From assembly GCA_030180135.1 (NCBI GenBank), contig CM058231.1, positions 28,337,034-28,401,033 of the forward strand: DNA of 64,000 nt, written 5' to 3'. Below are positions 17,768 through 28,905 of the stretch, piece by piece (the first letter of the stretch is position 1; each line of letters opens with the position of its first letter). The stretch is from Orychophragmus violaceus. Its lineage: Eukaryota; Streptophyta; Magnoliopsida; Brassicales; Brassicaceae. The position numbers and the translations under genes are program-made. The notes beneath the pieces are model-generated. The model did not search any database and was not told the DNA's origin. It saw nothing but the letters and a program-made list of their open reading frames with translations.

Positions 17768-19006
17768 GTCGGGTGATGTGGAGGTTGGTGATAGAACTTG
17801 TGGGATAGATTGGGGTTGAGACAGTGTTTCTATTTGACCTTGTCAATCTTGCGTGATAGAGTCCCAGTGAGTCTGCTTGTTTATATTACTGTTATTAGGA
17901 CTCTATATGGTGCGTTAGATCCCGCAAGTCTAGAGATGGCGTTCCGGTACTTCCTGCCCGATTGGATCCTCGGGAGTTAAGTTCCTGGTCAGTTCATGTA
18001 CCTTCGATCGTGGTTCTGGCAGGAGTTAACCTATGCAGTGACGTCTGTAGGTGTGTAGTCCGGAGAATATGGGGCCGCGTCCTAGGGCTGGACTGCATGG
18101 AAGCTTATGTTATCTAGGGGTATCCCGAGTCACCGCATATCGATGGACAGAGAACGGTATCCTAGGTCGTAGGACTTTGTGTTTACATCTAGAATTCGTG
18201 GGAGATTTTAGTTACCATAGGGGTAGCTAAGTGTTCCCGTGGAAGTTACCGAGTTCGCATATTGGGCCCAGATGGTGTGGAGTTAGTGTTAGTGCCGCGT
18301 AAGATAGATCGAGTCTAATCTAGAGCATGTGCCGCAGTGTTCTCGATTTCCGTTGTTACCTTTTGTTGTTGTGTGTTGTTAATTGAATGTTTGTTGTGGA
18401 GCTCATCACGTCTTGGTAGCACGTGATCAGGTATTTTGTTCTTGATTGTTATTTTGGGTTTGGGCGGGATTATTAGATTATTAGCAGCATGGTTAGTGGG
18501 GATCCGACTCACTGTGTAATCTTAGATTGCTCATTAGACTCTTTTGTGTTTTTCAGGTTTGGCTAAGCTCGGCGGACGCGTAGGACACTCGGAGTAGTCT
18601 TGGGTTGACGTTTGACATTGGTTTGTTTCGAGTGCATTTTGACTTTATTTTCGGTTTTGAATTTTGTTGGGATCCCGTTACGGATTTGTATTGAACCGTT
18701 ACTAATAAGATTTATAATTTTAAATTAATAAAACGGAATAATTGTCTGATATACGGTTTAGTCCAAACCGAACACAACTCATGGAAGCGGTACGAGTTGA
18801 AAAGACTTGTATCGTGGAAACGAGGTAAACGGAGTCAAGGATGGTTTGGTTCGAGCCTTTGACTCAAAAGGGACTGTCTCTGGCTTCGTATTTCGACAGA
18901 CCCTTCTCGTTTGACATGCTCGGGTTCGATCGGTAATGTTCTTGTTTGATTGTTCGCCGGTCAGCTCGTCGGTCAGTGGAAAACGGAAAGGGGGAGTTAC
19001 ACTTAG

Positions 19007-19373
19007 TGAAGTAGTCAGTCAGAATCAATACGTGTTCATTTTGTCGAGATTTGTGCATTGGTCTGACTATGTCCATTGTCCATCGCATGAACGGATATGG
19101 TGACGTAGCGGACTGCAACTTCTCTGTAGGTGCGTGTATGGTCGGGGCGTGTTTTGGCATAGCTCACACTTCGTGGCGTACCTTACACAATCCTTTATCA
19201 TAGTTGGCTAAAAGAAACCGAGTTTGTTTAATTTCTAGTGCCAGCGATCGCCCTCCGGCATGATTTCCCCCTGCTCTTTTGTGGGTTTTCTTGATCACTT
19301 CTTCGATCGCCTTTACTTCTACACACCGCAATGCTGCTCTGGCAGCTTCATAATGGAAAAGGACAACTTCCAT
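19007..19373 (-). pseudogene. Tat integrase, N-terminal and first core part
   Basis: Minus-strand continuation of pol. 19373-19164 carries residues resembling the region before integrase and an incomplete zinc-binding motif; 19160-19002 reads PFMRWTMDIVRPMHKSRQNE ... LTDYFTKC, with the first catalytic Asp (MDIV). The two parts are in different frames. The family X solo LTR cuts the protein after FTKC. Confidence 0.7.
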
Positions 19374-20244
19374 TATGACGCACCGGGCTGCTTTTGCTTT
19401 AAGTCTACGAGCTTCCCAACTTTCCTTGGGTAATTCTTTGTCCGATATGTATCTGATTTCAAATTGTCTCTTTGTACTTCATTGGCGTGGCCTTGGTCCC
19501 CTGTAAAGTCTTCGTCATTTATGTCTCCGTTGATAACGTTGCAGACATCGGGGAGACTTATGCTTGGTTTGCCTATAGTTCCACCGGGATCGTTCGTCTA
19601 AGGTGTGCATCTGAACTCGAGGCCAAGGCTGCGAGGGCGTCCGCCGAAGTGTTTTCCTTTCTTAAGACTCTTGTCAGATTGAATATACTAAGGTCATCTG
19701 TCAGATGCTTGGCTATGCTGAGGCAGGCATCCATTCTTTCATTTTTAGCTTCGTATTCTCCGTTGAATTGGTTCACAACAAGTTGGGAATCACAGTAAAG
19801 CTTGGATGCGCTTTACGCCGATGGCTCTGGCCAGTCGTAATCCGGCGATCAAGGATTCGTACTCGGCTTTTTTTTTGAAACTGGAAATCCTAGCTTGAAC
19901 GACTGCTCGGGTACTTCGCCCGTCGGTGATTCGAGCCGAATAATGATTCTTGAGCCAACCTTCGACGATGATCCATCAACGTGAAGGCTCCAACTTTTTT
20001 CCTCTGTTGATCATCTCGTGTTAACTCGAGTGGGAGCTCGGCGATGAAATCTCCAAGGACTTGAGCTTTTACACTGGTCCGGGTTTTGATTCGATGTCGT
20101 ATTCTCTCAACTCGACTGCCCACTTGGCCAATCTACCAGACTGAGTCGGGCAGTGTAAGATCGACCGCAAAGGCATGGTTTTTAGGAATGTGATCAGGTG
20201 TCACTGGAAGTAAGGTCTAAGCTTTCTTTCCGACGTCACGACCG
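19374..20244 (-). pseudogene. Tat RNase H region, broken
   Basis: Fragments in several frames: 19776-19573 reads FNGEYEAKNERMDACLSIAK, matching the helix containing the conserved Glu in Tat RNase H, and later LTRVLRKENTSADALAALAS, the A-D-A-L-A motif that closes the domain. 20123-19890 holds the linker and tether between RT and this RNase H (KTRTSVKAQVLGDFIAELPL). No complete frame exists. Confidence 0.7.
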
Positions 20245-21470
20245 CTAGAGCCAATTTTTGATGGTTGGGTACCGAGTTTCTTCTCCGTTCAAAGTTTTCC
20301 TGATGTAAAAGATCGGTCTTTGGTCACCGCGATCTTCTTTAACTAAGACCCCACTCACGGCCGCGCTTGATACTGCTATATAAAGATAGAGCATTTCTCC
20401 TTCTTCTGGCTTTGCCAATATCGGCGGTGTTGTGTAGTATTCCTTTAGATGTTGAAAAGCTTCCTCGCACTTTTCGTCCCACTCAAATTTCTTGTTTCCT
20501 CTTAGGTTTTGATAAAATGGCAGGCACTTGTCGGTAGACCTAGAAATGAAGCGATTGAGCGCGTCGATCCTGACAGTTAGCCTTTGTACCTCGCGAGTTT
20601 TGGTTGGGGACGGCATGTTCATTATTGTCGTAATATGCTTCGGGTTGGCTTCGATTCCTCGCTCGGTTACAATGTACCCCAGGAACTCTCTCGAGGTGAC
20701 GCCAAAGGTACACTTCGATGGATTTAGTATCATGTTGAAGTCATTCAGGATATCGAAACATGTCTTCAGATGCGTGACGTGATCCGCCGCTACTAATGAT
20801 TTTACAAGAAAGTCGTCGATATAGACTTCCATAGTGCATACGAGGTGTTCGGCGAACATCTTGTTGACGAGGCATTAGTACGTTGCTCATGCGTTTTAAG
20901 TCCGAATGGCATGACCTTGTAGAAGAAAGTTCCTCGGTCTGTTATGAATGATATATTTTTCTATGGTCTGGGTGTATCAGGATTTTGTAGTATCCGGAGA
21001 AAGTGTCCACGAATGACATTAGCTTGTTGTCGGAGGTTGCTTTGACTAGTCGGTCGATGTGCGGTAGCAGGAAGCAATCTTTGGGAAATGCTTTTTTAGG
21101 TCCATAAAGTCCACGCAGACTCTCCACTTGCCGTTTTTCTTTTTGACCACCACTGGATTGGCGAGCCATTCGGGGTACTTTACCTCGGTGCTGGTCCTGG
21201 CTCCCAGTATCTTATCCACCTCGTCGTTTACCGCCTTTTCTCCTTCTTTTCCGAGCTTCCTCCATTTTTGATGGGTTTGAACACTCTATCGACGTTGATT
21301 TCGTGACACGCGATGTTCAGGTCAATTCCTATCATGTCTTTGACCGATCATGCGAATGTTTACACGTTCTGCTTTAGAAAGTCTGTTAGTTCGGCCCTGA
21401 TGTCGGGGTCGAGATCAGCTCTGATTCCTACGCTTTGTCCGGGATGTCGTTCGGCGATCTTGACGTATTC
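20245..21470 (-). pseudogene. Tat reverse transcriptase, broken
   Basis: Minus strand. 21470-21170: N-terminal RT fragments. 21169-20942: VDTFSGYYKILIHPDHRK, the conserved palm strand with the first catalytic Asp. 20859-20245: a 204-residue frame containing the YIDD box (MEVYIDDFLVKS), the thumb/connection (LNPSKCTFGVTSREFLGYIV) and the first RNase H strands. The frame shifts between 20860 and 20942. Athila-1 interrupts the N-terminal part at 21470; it resumes at 41491. Confidence 0.8.
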
Positions 21471-22425
21471 TGATATTCATACATTTTCATGCATTTAGGC
21501 TTGTATATAGTTCTTGTTTTGACTCCATTTCACCATCATCCATACCATTTTGTCGAGTCATTGTCGCATCTAGAGTATAGAGTTGTTTAGGACTAGGAGT
21601 AGGCACTTTAGGCTTGCATTTGGAGTGTTTCTTGTGTTTTGCAGGTGATTGGAGGTGTCTAGGAGCATTGGTGAGCTTAGAAGTGGAGTCTAGAGCTCGA
21701 AAGACTAAGGAAGAAGCACCTGGAAGGCATATCGGCCACAAAATCGGTTGGGGTGGCCGATACACACTCTCGGAAGAAAATCCGAGGACTCATATCGGCT
21801 TGGATATCGGCCAGGCAAGCTGATACAGTTCCTCGACCAAAACCCAGGAGACCGTATCGGCATGCATATCGGCCAGGCAGACCGATACAAGGTTTTGGAT
21901 TAAATTTTGTGCACGCATATCGGCCTGGATATCGGTCAGGTGGGCCGATACACTTCTTGACCATTAAATCCGAGAGCTCGTATCGGTCGGTGTATCGACC
22001 GACCAGACCGATACGCGCCCCAGAAACTGTTTCGGATCCGGGTCAACACCCGGTTTGAGTAAAGAGGTTAGTATTAAGAGATTAAACTGATCGACTTGTT
22101 GTGCTCCATGCTAGGAGGTTAGCTTCTATGAAGTTTGAATTAGGATCTATGATCATCCCGAGTCACCTGTCCGTTGACCTTAACCTTTAGGCCTTATCTT
22201 TGTCATTGATTGAATTCACTTTGTTTATTTGCTTGTTTCTGTTTACTTCTATTTGAATTGTTTTCGTTAGGATTGTTAGAAACAAAAATTAAATTGTCTG
22301 ATTGGACTCTAGAGGTTGGTGTGTTCTTATTGGTCTTATCCGTCCCAAAAAGGTTCGATACCTCAAGACTACACGATAAGCTTGAGGAATTGGTACCTCA
22401 AAGGATTGCAAAATCCCTGTTATCA
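21471..22425 (+). repeat. 5' LTR of Athila-1, internally deleted
   Basis: 955 bp versus 1508 bp for the 3' LTR. The bases equivalent to 40570-41122 (553 bp) are missing, joined at about 22056 (CCCGGTTTG then AGTAAAGAGG). The deleted part includes the TATA-like box found in the 3' LTR. The palindromic block (21728-22015) is retained. Confidence 0.9.
21728..22015 (+). repeat. TATCGGCC palindrome array, Athila-1 5' LTR
   Basis: Five successive cassettes, each combining TATCGGCC-like half-sites with a closing GGCCGATA-like half-site (for example around 21792-21826, 21860-21888, 21918-21951 and 21980-22014). The last is the strongest: outer arms GTATCGGTC / GACCGATAC with a second inverted repeat TCGGTCG / CGACCGA nested inside. 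The array is repeated in the 3' LTR (40240-40527). Confidence 0.75.
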
Positions 22426-22428
22426 ATT

Positions 22429-22441
22429 TAGCGCCGTTGCC
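22429..22441 (+). other. primer-binding site, Athila-1
   Basis: TAGCGCCGTTGCC, three bases after the LTR. Athila elements usually have TGGCGCCGTTGCC (Asp-tRNA); here one G is A. Athila-2 keeps TGGCGCCGTTG (57167-57177). Confidence 0.75.
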
Positions 22442-22539
22442 ATTTTGGGATTCTGGATATATCAATTCGATTTCTATACCTTTTTAGTTCAAGTCTTTGT
22501 TACTAATTTGCTTCTTCCTTTCTCTTTGATGTTAGGTGT

Positions 22540-24483
22540 ATGAACTTGCGCAGCCGAGGGACAACAAACTTAGTTGCAAGAGTTGAGGACATCAAGGCAC
22601 ACGAGAGGAGATTAGCAAAGGAACGCCGCGCACAAGAAAGAGCTGCTCACGTAGAGAGACTTGGGTTGGAACCAGTTGTAGAAGTTCAACAAGACTTTGT
22701 GGGTGTTGAGCAACCGGTTATGGATAATCATCAGGATCAACAGCAGCAGCAAGAGCAACAGAGGCCAGCTAGGGCCATTGGTGATGGAGATGCACCGGAT
22801 ACAAATGCAAACCGGCAAGGGATCATTCCACCACCGGTCAACAACAATAACTTCGAGATCCGGGCTATGGTGATGAACATGGTGCAAAACAACCAGTTTC
22901 ATTGGCTTGCATATGAGGATCCACTGCAGCACTTGGACACATTTGACAAGATTTGTGCTACTACAAGGCTCAATGGTGTAACTGATGACGGTTTGAAGAT
23001 GCGACTCTTCTTCTTCTCTTTGGCGGATAGAGCCAAGGATTGGGAAAGCACCATCCTTCCGGGATCCATTACTACTTGGGGAGACCTTAAGAAGGCTTTC
23101 TTGAAGAAGTTTTTCTCACCTACTAGGACTGCCTGTTTTCGCAATGAGCTATCCGGTTTTGTGCAACGCAACAATGAGAGCTTTGCTGAAGCTTGGGAGA
23201 GGTTCAATAAGCTAAATACTCAGTGCCCCCACCACGGTTTCACTAAGGAGACACTACTCAGTAACCTCTATCGCGGAGTGCTTCCTAGAATGCGGGTGAT
23301 GCTAGAATCTTGTAGCAATGGACACTTCCTAGGCAAGGGAGTTGATGAGGCCATGGAGCTAATTGAAAATCTTGCTACAAGCGATGGGAACTACAATGAG
23401 GATTATGAGCGCACTAATAGAGGATCATCTTCTACGGATGAGAAGTATGAGAAGGAAAACAAAGCTTTGAATGAGAAGATGGACAAGATGATCTCCTCTA
23501 GCCAAAAGCAAATCAGCTTTGTGGGCAACTATGAGGATTCTCAGCCACTCCTCTATAGTGTGGATGAGGATATGACACAGGAGGAGATTAACTTCATTGC
23601 GGGACAAGGTGGTTTCAACAAGGGCTTCAACCAAAACTATAGAAACCACCCAAACTTCTCATACCGCAACCCCAATGTAGCCAATCCTCAAGACCAAGTC
23701 TATCCTCAAGCTCCATCTCAAGGACAAGCTACTCAACAAGGGCAACAGGCCTATCCACAAGCTCAGCAACCAAAGCCATTTGTCCCTTACAATAACCAAC
23801 AAGGGTTTGGTAATAAGCCTCAGTTTCAAGGTCAACAAGGCTATTCTCCAAAGCAACAATACCCACCCGGTTTTGGACAACAACAACCACAAATTTCTTC
23901 TTCCTCGGGAGTGGATAATGAGCTGAAGAGTATGATGCAGAAACTCCTTCAAGGACAAGCCTCAGGAGCTATGGAATTTAGGGATCTAAAGAGTGAGCTT
24001 CAGAACTTGACTTCAAGGTTCACAAACATGGAAAACAAGAATGCCTCTACATCCCGAACTCAAGTTACTTTACCCGGAAAATCTGAGAAAAACCCGAAGG
24101 AATACATCAACGTTATCACATTGAGAAGTGGTAAGGAGCTGCAACAACGTCAAGCGCCCATGCCTAGGCTGATTCCTTCACTTAATGAGGACATTGAAGT
24201 TCAAGAAAGGGAGGAGAATTCTGAAAATTCTGCTCTCAACAAAGAGAGTGATAGTGACATGGCTAAGAGGAAAGGAAAGGCTGTAGTGGAAGAAGTAGTG
24301 AAGGATACACTCAAGAAGAAGGATGGTGTATTTGTGCCACCACCTTATGAGCCAAAGCTACCCTTTCCGGGCAGATTCAAGAAGCAACTCCTAGAGAAGT
24401 ACAAAGCTCTCTTTGAAAAGCAGATGAAGAATGTTGAGTTAACCATGCCTTTGATTGATGCCTTCTTGCTAGTTCCTCAATAA
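22540..24483 (+). CDS. gag: Athila-1 gag (647 codons, ends at an in-frame stop)
   Basis: Begins MNLRSRGTTN, shortly after the primer site. Residues about 1-45 are charged and coiled-coil-like (ERRLAKERRAQERAAHVERL), followed by a Gln-rich linker. The retrotransposon gag/capsid domain starts near residue 120 (HWLAYEDPLQHLDTFDKICA) and includes RAKDWESTILPGSITTWGDL and CPHHGFTKETLLSNLYRGVL. A long Gln/Pro/Gly-rich stretch (about 390-460) follows. No CCHC knuckle is seen, as usual for Athila. The TAA at 24481-24483 interrupts a frame that otherwise continues into protease, so this is a nonsense mutation (or, less likely, a readthrough stop). Gag would form the cytoplasmic particle. Confidence 0.9.
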   Translation: MNLRSRGTTNLVARVEDIKAHERRLAKERRAQERAAHVERLGLEPVVEVQQDFVGVEQPVMDNHQDQQQQQEQQRPARAIGDGDAPDTNANRQGIIPPPVNNNNFEIRAMVMNMVQNNQFHWLAYEDPLQHLDTFDKICATTRLNGVTDDGLKMRLFFFSLADRAKDWESTILPGSITTWGDLKKAFLKKFFSPTRTACFRNELSGFVQRNNESFAEAWERFNKLNTQCPHHGFTKETLLSNLYRGVLPRMRVMLESCSNGHFLGKGVDEAMELIENLATSDGNYNEDYERTNRGSSSTDEKYEKENKALNEKMDKMISSSQKQISFVGNYEDSQPLLYSVDEDMTQEEINFIAGQGGFNKGFNQNYRNHPNFSYRNPNVANPQDQVYPQAPSQGQATQQGQQAYPQAQQPKPFVPYNNQQGFGNKPQFQGQQGYSPKQQYPPGFGQQQPQISSSSGVDNELKSMMQKLLQGQASGAMEFRDLKSELQNLTSRFTNMENKNASTSRTQVTLPGKSEKNPKEYINVITLRSGKELQQRQAPMPRLIPSLNEDIEVQEREENSENSALNKESDSDMAKRKGKAVVEEVVKDTLKKKDGVFVPPPYEPKLPFPGRFKKQLLEKYKALFEKQMKNVELTMPLIDAFLLVPQ

Positions 24484-24525
24484 AGCAAGTTTCTCAAGGA
24501 CGCAATCAAGGAAAGAACCAAGGAA

Positions 24526-26436
24526 GTGCAAGGTATGGTTGTGTTGTCTCATGAGTGTAGTGCAATCATCCAAAGGAATATTGTACCAAGGAAACTTGAA
24601 GATCCGGGCAGTTTTACTCTTCCATGTGCTATCGGTCCTCTTAGATTTGAAGGTTGTTTATGTGATCTTGGAGCAAGCGCGAGTTTGATGCCTTTCTCAG
24701 TGGCTAAAAGGCTAGGTTTCTCCACCTACAAGGCTTGTAGGATCTCCTTGGTTCTAGCTGATAGATCAGTGAGGTACCCAGTTAGCCTTTTAGAAGATCT
24801 TCCGGTGAAAGTAGGAGGATTTGAAGTACCGACAGATTTTATCGTATTGGAGATGGATGAAGAACCAAAGGATCCTCTAATCCTTGAGAGGCCTTTTCTT
24901 TCCACATCTGGTGCGATCATAGATGTCAGGAGAGGGAAAATAGATCTCAACCTTGGTAAAGACATAGTGCTCAAATTTGACATCAACAAAGTGATGAAGA
25001 AGCCAACCATCCAAGGTCAGATGTTCTATATTGAGACTATGGAGGAGCTAGCTGATGAACTCCTTGAGGAGTTAAACATGGATGATCAGTTGGAAGTGAC
25101 TTTGACCAAGGAATGTGGGGAGTATGGGTACCTTCAAGAGGAAAGCTGGGCTTATATGAGAGTGCTTGATTCGCACAAGCCTTTGCTAGGAGAGGTTGAA
25201 TTCATTGAGCTTGGATCAGATTCAGTGGGTAAGGAGCTAGAGGTCTTTGCTATGGATATAGATGCTGATGGCGCAAAGGAATTTGAGCTGTGCAAGGAGC
25301 AGCTTGTAGCTGATGATTGGAGCGAGCTCAAAGCGCCAAAGGTAGAGTTAAAGCCCCTTCCGCGGGGGCTTCGGTATGCATTTCTTGGCCCTAACTCTAC
25401 TTATCCTGTCATTGTGAATGAGTTTCTGAGTGATGATGAATTGATTTCTTTGACCACTGAATTGAAAAAGTTTAGAAAAGCAATAGGATACTCGCTTGAT
25501 GATATAAAAGGATTGTCACCTAGCTTGTGTACTCATAGGATCCACCTTGAAAATGAATCCATGTCTTCTATTGAGCATCAAAGAAGGTTGAATCCTAATC
25601 TTAAGGAGGTAGTCAAGAAAGAAATTCTTAAATTGCTTGATGCAGGGATAATCTACCCTATCTCGGACAGCACTTGGGTTTCTCCCGTGCATTGTGTTCC
25701 GAAGAAAGGGGGGATTACTGTGGTTAAAAATGACAATAATGAATTGATTCCTACTAGGACTATCACCGGGCATAGGATGTGTATCGATTATAGAAAGCTA
25801 AATGCCGCATCTAGGAAAGATCACTTCCCATTGCCGTTCATTGATCAAATGCTTGAGCGTCTTGCTAACCATCCTTTTTATTGCTTTCTCGATGGATACA
25901 GTGGGTTTTTCCAGATCCCGATACATCCGAATGATCAGGAGAAAACGATATTCACTTGTCCTTATGGTACCTTTGCTTATCGAAGGATGTCATTTGGCTT
26001 GTGTAACGCACCGGCTACCTTTCAGCGGTGCATGATGTCTATTTTCTCGGATCTTATCGAGGATATTGTAGAAGTTTTCATGGATGATTTCTCTGTGTAT
26101 GGCTCTTCCTTCTCTTCCTGTTTTCTGAACTTGTGCAGGGTCTTAAGGAGATGTGAAGAGACGAACCTCGTGCTCAATTGGGAAAAATGCCACTTCATGG
26201 TAACAGAAGGGATTGTGTTGGGACACAATATTTCAGAGAATGGCATTGAAGTGGATAAGGAAAAGATAGAGGTGATGATAAGTCTTCAGCCGCCGAACTC
26301 AGTGAAAGGGATCCGAAGCTTCTTGGGTCATGCAGGGTTTTACAGACTTTTTATCAAGGACTTCTCCAAATCGCTAGACCACTTACACGTCTGCTGTGTA
26401 AGGAGACAGACTTTGTGTTTGATGATGAGTATTTGA
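24526..26436 (+). pseudogene. pol: Athila-1 protease and reverse transcriptase
   Basis: In the same frame as gag but after its stop; coordinates start at the first Met, while homology begins right after 24483. The aspartic protease motif is C-D-L-G-A-S-A-S-L-M with catalytic Asp at residue 47 (D-L-G instead of D-T-G/D-S-G, common in Athila-type proteins), and VLADRSVRYPVSLLEDLPVK follows. RT motifs: MCIDYRKLNAASRKDHFPLP, FCFLDGYSGFFQI-like palm strand, and FMDD at residues 518-521. The frame breaks near 26370, after RSFLGHAGFYRLFIKDFSK, by loss of a base; the next frame resumes the thumb at about 26385. Not translatable as one protein in this copy. Confidence 0.9.
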
Positions 26437-26951
26437 CTGCGTTTCACAGGATTAAGGAAGCTTTGATTAGTTCTCCGATTGTCCAAGCTCCTGACTGGGA
26501 GTTGCCTTTTGAGATCATGTGCGATGCAAGTGACTACGCAGTTGGAGCAGTCCTTGGACAGAGGAAAGACAAGAAACTCCATGTCATATACTATGCTAGT
26601 AGGACATTGGATGATGCTCAAGTGAGGTATGCAACAACTGAGAAAGAGCTTCTAGCTGTGGTGTTTGCCTTTGAGAAGTTCAGATCATACTTGGTTGGAT
26701 CTAAGGTTGTGGTGTACATGGATCATGCTGCGTTGAGGTATCTACTTGCCAAGAAAGATGTCAAGCCAAGGCTTCTAAGATGGATCCTGCTGCTACAAGA
26801 GTTTGATTTGGAGATCAAGGATAAGAAAGGTATTGAGAATGGAGTAGCAGATCACTTGTCGAGACTGAGAATTGAGGATGGTGTTCCTCTAGATGACTCT
26901 CTCCCTGAAGAACAGTTAATGGCTAGCAAGGTTGTCAAAAGATGCTCATGA
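26415..26951 (+). pseudogene. Athila-1 RNase H
   Basis: Second pol fragment, in another frame than RT. It includes the RNase H start FEIMCDASDYAVGAVLGQRK (catalytic Asp), TEKELLAVVFAFEKFRSYLV (catalytic Glu), VVYMDHAALRYLLAKKDVKP (Asp) and GIENGVADHLSRL (Asp). All four acidic positions are present. A second frameshift near 26935 separates it from integrase. Confidence 0.9.
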
Positions 26952-28287
26952 TACAAGAATGAGGATTGAAGAGGTCAGTTCTATTGAAGACAAGGAGCCG
27001 TGGTATGCAGACATAGTCAATTTCCTAGCTGTTGGGAAAGAACCACTAAGCCTTGATAGCTACCAAAGGAATAAGTTCTTTAGAGATGTCAATAGGTACT
27101 ATTGGGACGAGCCCTACCTCTACACTTTGTGCAAAGATCAACTCTATAGAAGGTGCATAGCTGACGAAGAAGTGGGAGGTATTCTCCTACATTGTCATGG
27201 GTCAGTTTATGGTGGTCACTTTGCTACCTTCAAGACGGTTCAAAAAGCTCTACAAGCTGGGTTTTGGTGGCCTACAATGTTCAAATATGCCCAAGAGTTC
27301 ATCACTAAGTGTGATCCTTGTCAAAGAGAGGGAAACATCAGTAGAAGGAATGAGATGCCTCAAAACCCCATTCTTGAAGTTGAAGTGTTTGATGTATGGG
27401 GCATTGACTTCATGGGACCCTTTCCATCTTCTTATGGGAATAGCTACATCTTAGTAGCTGTGGATTATGTTTCCAAATGGGTAGAAGAAGTGGCGAGTCC
27501 GACGAACGACGCCAAGGTTGTGATAAAGCTGTTCAAGAGCATCTTCCCAAGGTTTGGAATTCCGAGGATTGTGATTAGTGATGGAGGCTCTCACTTCATC
27601 AACAAACTATTTGAGAGTCTTTTGAAGAAATATGGAGTAAAGCATAAGGTTGCAACACCATATCATCCTAAAACAAGCGGGCAAGTTGAAGTGTCCAATA
27701 GGCAGATCAAGGCTATCTTGGAGAAGACTGTTGGAGCCTCAAGGAAAGATTGGTCTAAAAAGCTTGATGACGCAATGTGGGCGTATAGGACTGCTTTCAA
27801 GACTCCGTTGGGCACTACACCGTTCACCATGCTGTATGGGAAGTCATGTCACTTACTGGTGGAGGTGGAATACAAGGCTATGTGGGCTGTCAAGTTGCTG
27901 AACTTTGACATCAAAACCGCGACTGAGAAGATATTGATTCAGCTGAACGAACTTGACGAGATAAGGCTTGAGGCTTTTGAGAGCTCAAAGATCTATAAGG
28001 AGAGGACCAAGCTTTTTCATGATAAGCTGATCCAGAATATGGAGTTTAAAGAAGGAGATCTTGTGTTTCTCTTTAACTCCCGGTTCAAACTCTTTCCCGG
28101 GAAGCTCAAGTCTAGATGGTCGGGACCGTTTAGAGGGAAGGAGGTGAGACCATATGGAGAGGTAGTACTTTTGGGAAAATCTGATGAAGAGTTCACGGTC
28201 AATGGCCAAAGACTCAAGCATTACTCCGTCTCAGAAGCTATAGAGGAAGGGACTTCGATTCCACTCTCTAGCCCTCCCTCAGCTTAA
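26932..28287 (+). pseudogene. Athila-1 integrase (451-codon frame)
   Basis: Third pol fragment. HHCC zinc finger: HCHGSVYGGHFATFKTVQKA ... CDPCQREGN. The catalytic core has D159 (WGIDFMGPF), D217 (VISDGGSHF) and E253 (SGQVEVSNRQIK), giving D-x57-D-x35-E, the correct spacing. The C-terminal domain includes FKEGDLVFLFNSRFKLFPGK and SGPF, ending at TAA 28285-28287. The domain itself is intact over its whole length; only the upstream frameshift disconnects it. Integrase would insert the DNA copy in the nucleus. Confidence 0.92.
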
Positions 28288-28492
28288 GATCACGGTTTGC
28301 AAAAGTCGAGCTTAACAACTTTAAACAAAAGCGCACTTGGGAGACATTCCCATGTTTATCCATGTACATATTATGTTTTGCTTGTTATTTTTGATGTTTT
28401 GCTTTGAGTTTTATCAGGTTTTGGTCTTTAGGTGAGGTTGTGGACCAGTTGGTGTTGAGTAAAGGCCACGGGAATGAAGGAAAAGGATACAG
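28288..28492 (+). other. Athila-1 post-pol spacer
   Basis: About 200 bp between the integrase stop and the palindromic repeats; no ORF. It includes AACAAAAGCGCACTTGGGAGACATTCCCATG, the Athila-like motif just after pol. Compare AAACAAGCGCTGAGTGGGAGG at 59988 in Athila-2. Confidence 0.5.
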
Positions 28493-28905
28493 GAATCGGT
28501 ATCGGGTTCCGTATCGGCTGGCCGGGCCGATTCGGTTTTGGGCAATTTAATCCAAGACTTCATATCGATCACCGTATCGGCTGGCCAGGCCGATACGGTT
28601 CTGGGCAATTTAATTCGAGACTTCATATCGATCACCGTATCGGCTGGCCAGGCTGATACGGTTCTGGGCAATTTAATCCAAGACTTCATATCGATCCCCG
28701 TATCGGCTGGCCAGGCCGATACGGTTCTGGGCAATTTAATCCGAGACTTCATATCGATCACCGTATCGGCTGGCCAGGCCGATATGGATTCTCGGGAAGA
28801 AACAATATCGGCCACAGTATCGGCTGGCCAGGCCGATACGTGCGTTCACAGGAAAAATCCGAGACTCAATATCGGCCTGCGTATCGGTTGGCCAGACCCA
28901 TACGC
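28493..28905 (+). repeat. 63-bp tandem repeats with TATCGGC/GCCGATA palindromes
   Basis: Four nearly identical 63-bp units begin at 28540, 28603, 28666 and 28729, with degenerate units on both sides. Each unit has GGGCAATTTAATC, then TTCATATCGATC, then TATCGGC-TGGCCAG-GCCGATA. Because 63 is divisible by 3, repeat-encoded frames stay open on both strands (28538-28921 plus; 28414-28815 minus); they are not genes. The palindrome core matches the LTR array of the same element. Confidence 0.9.

Larger units (their letters stand above)
15285..19001 (+). mobile_element. family X solo LTR, copy A
   Basis: 3717-bp unit beginning TGTAATACC and ending GTTACA with a perfect 5-bp TSD CTTAG (15280-15284, 19002-19006), inserted in the Tat integrase (between FTKC and CVEAK). 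No primer-binding site, polypurine tract or pol is inside. The sequence corresponds end to end to one LTR of the full family X element at 41705, so this is a solo LTR left by LTR-LTR recombination. It is the longest and probably the most complete LTR copy in the window. Confidence 0.9.

Noticed and set aside
24481..24483. Programmed readthrough stop between gag and pol in Athila-1
   Set aside because: TAA lies in the middle of a conserved stretch and two further frameshifts exist downstream; simple mutation is the better explanation.
28540..28800. Possible CRISPR-like array of regular repeats
   Set aside because: Units are contiguous 63-bp tandem copies without unique spacers, in a plant retrotransposon.
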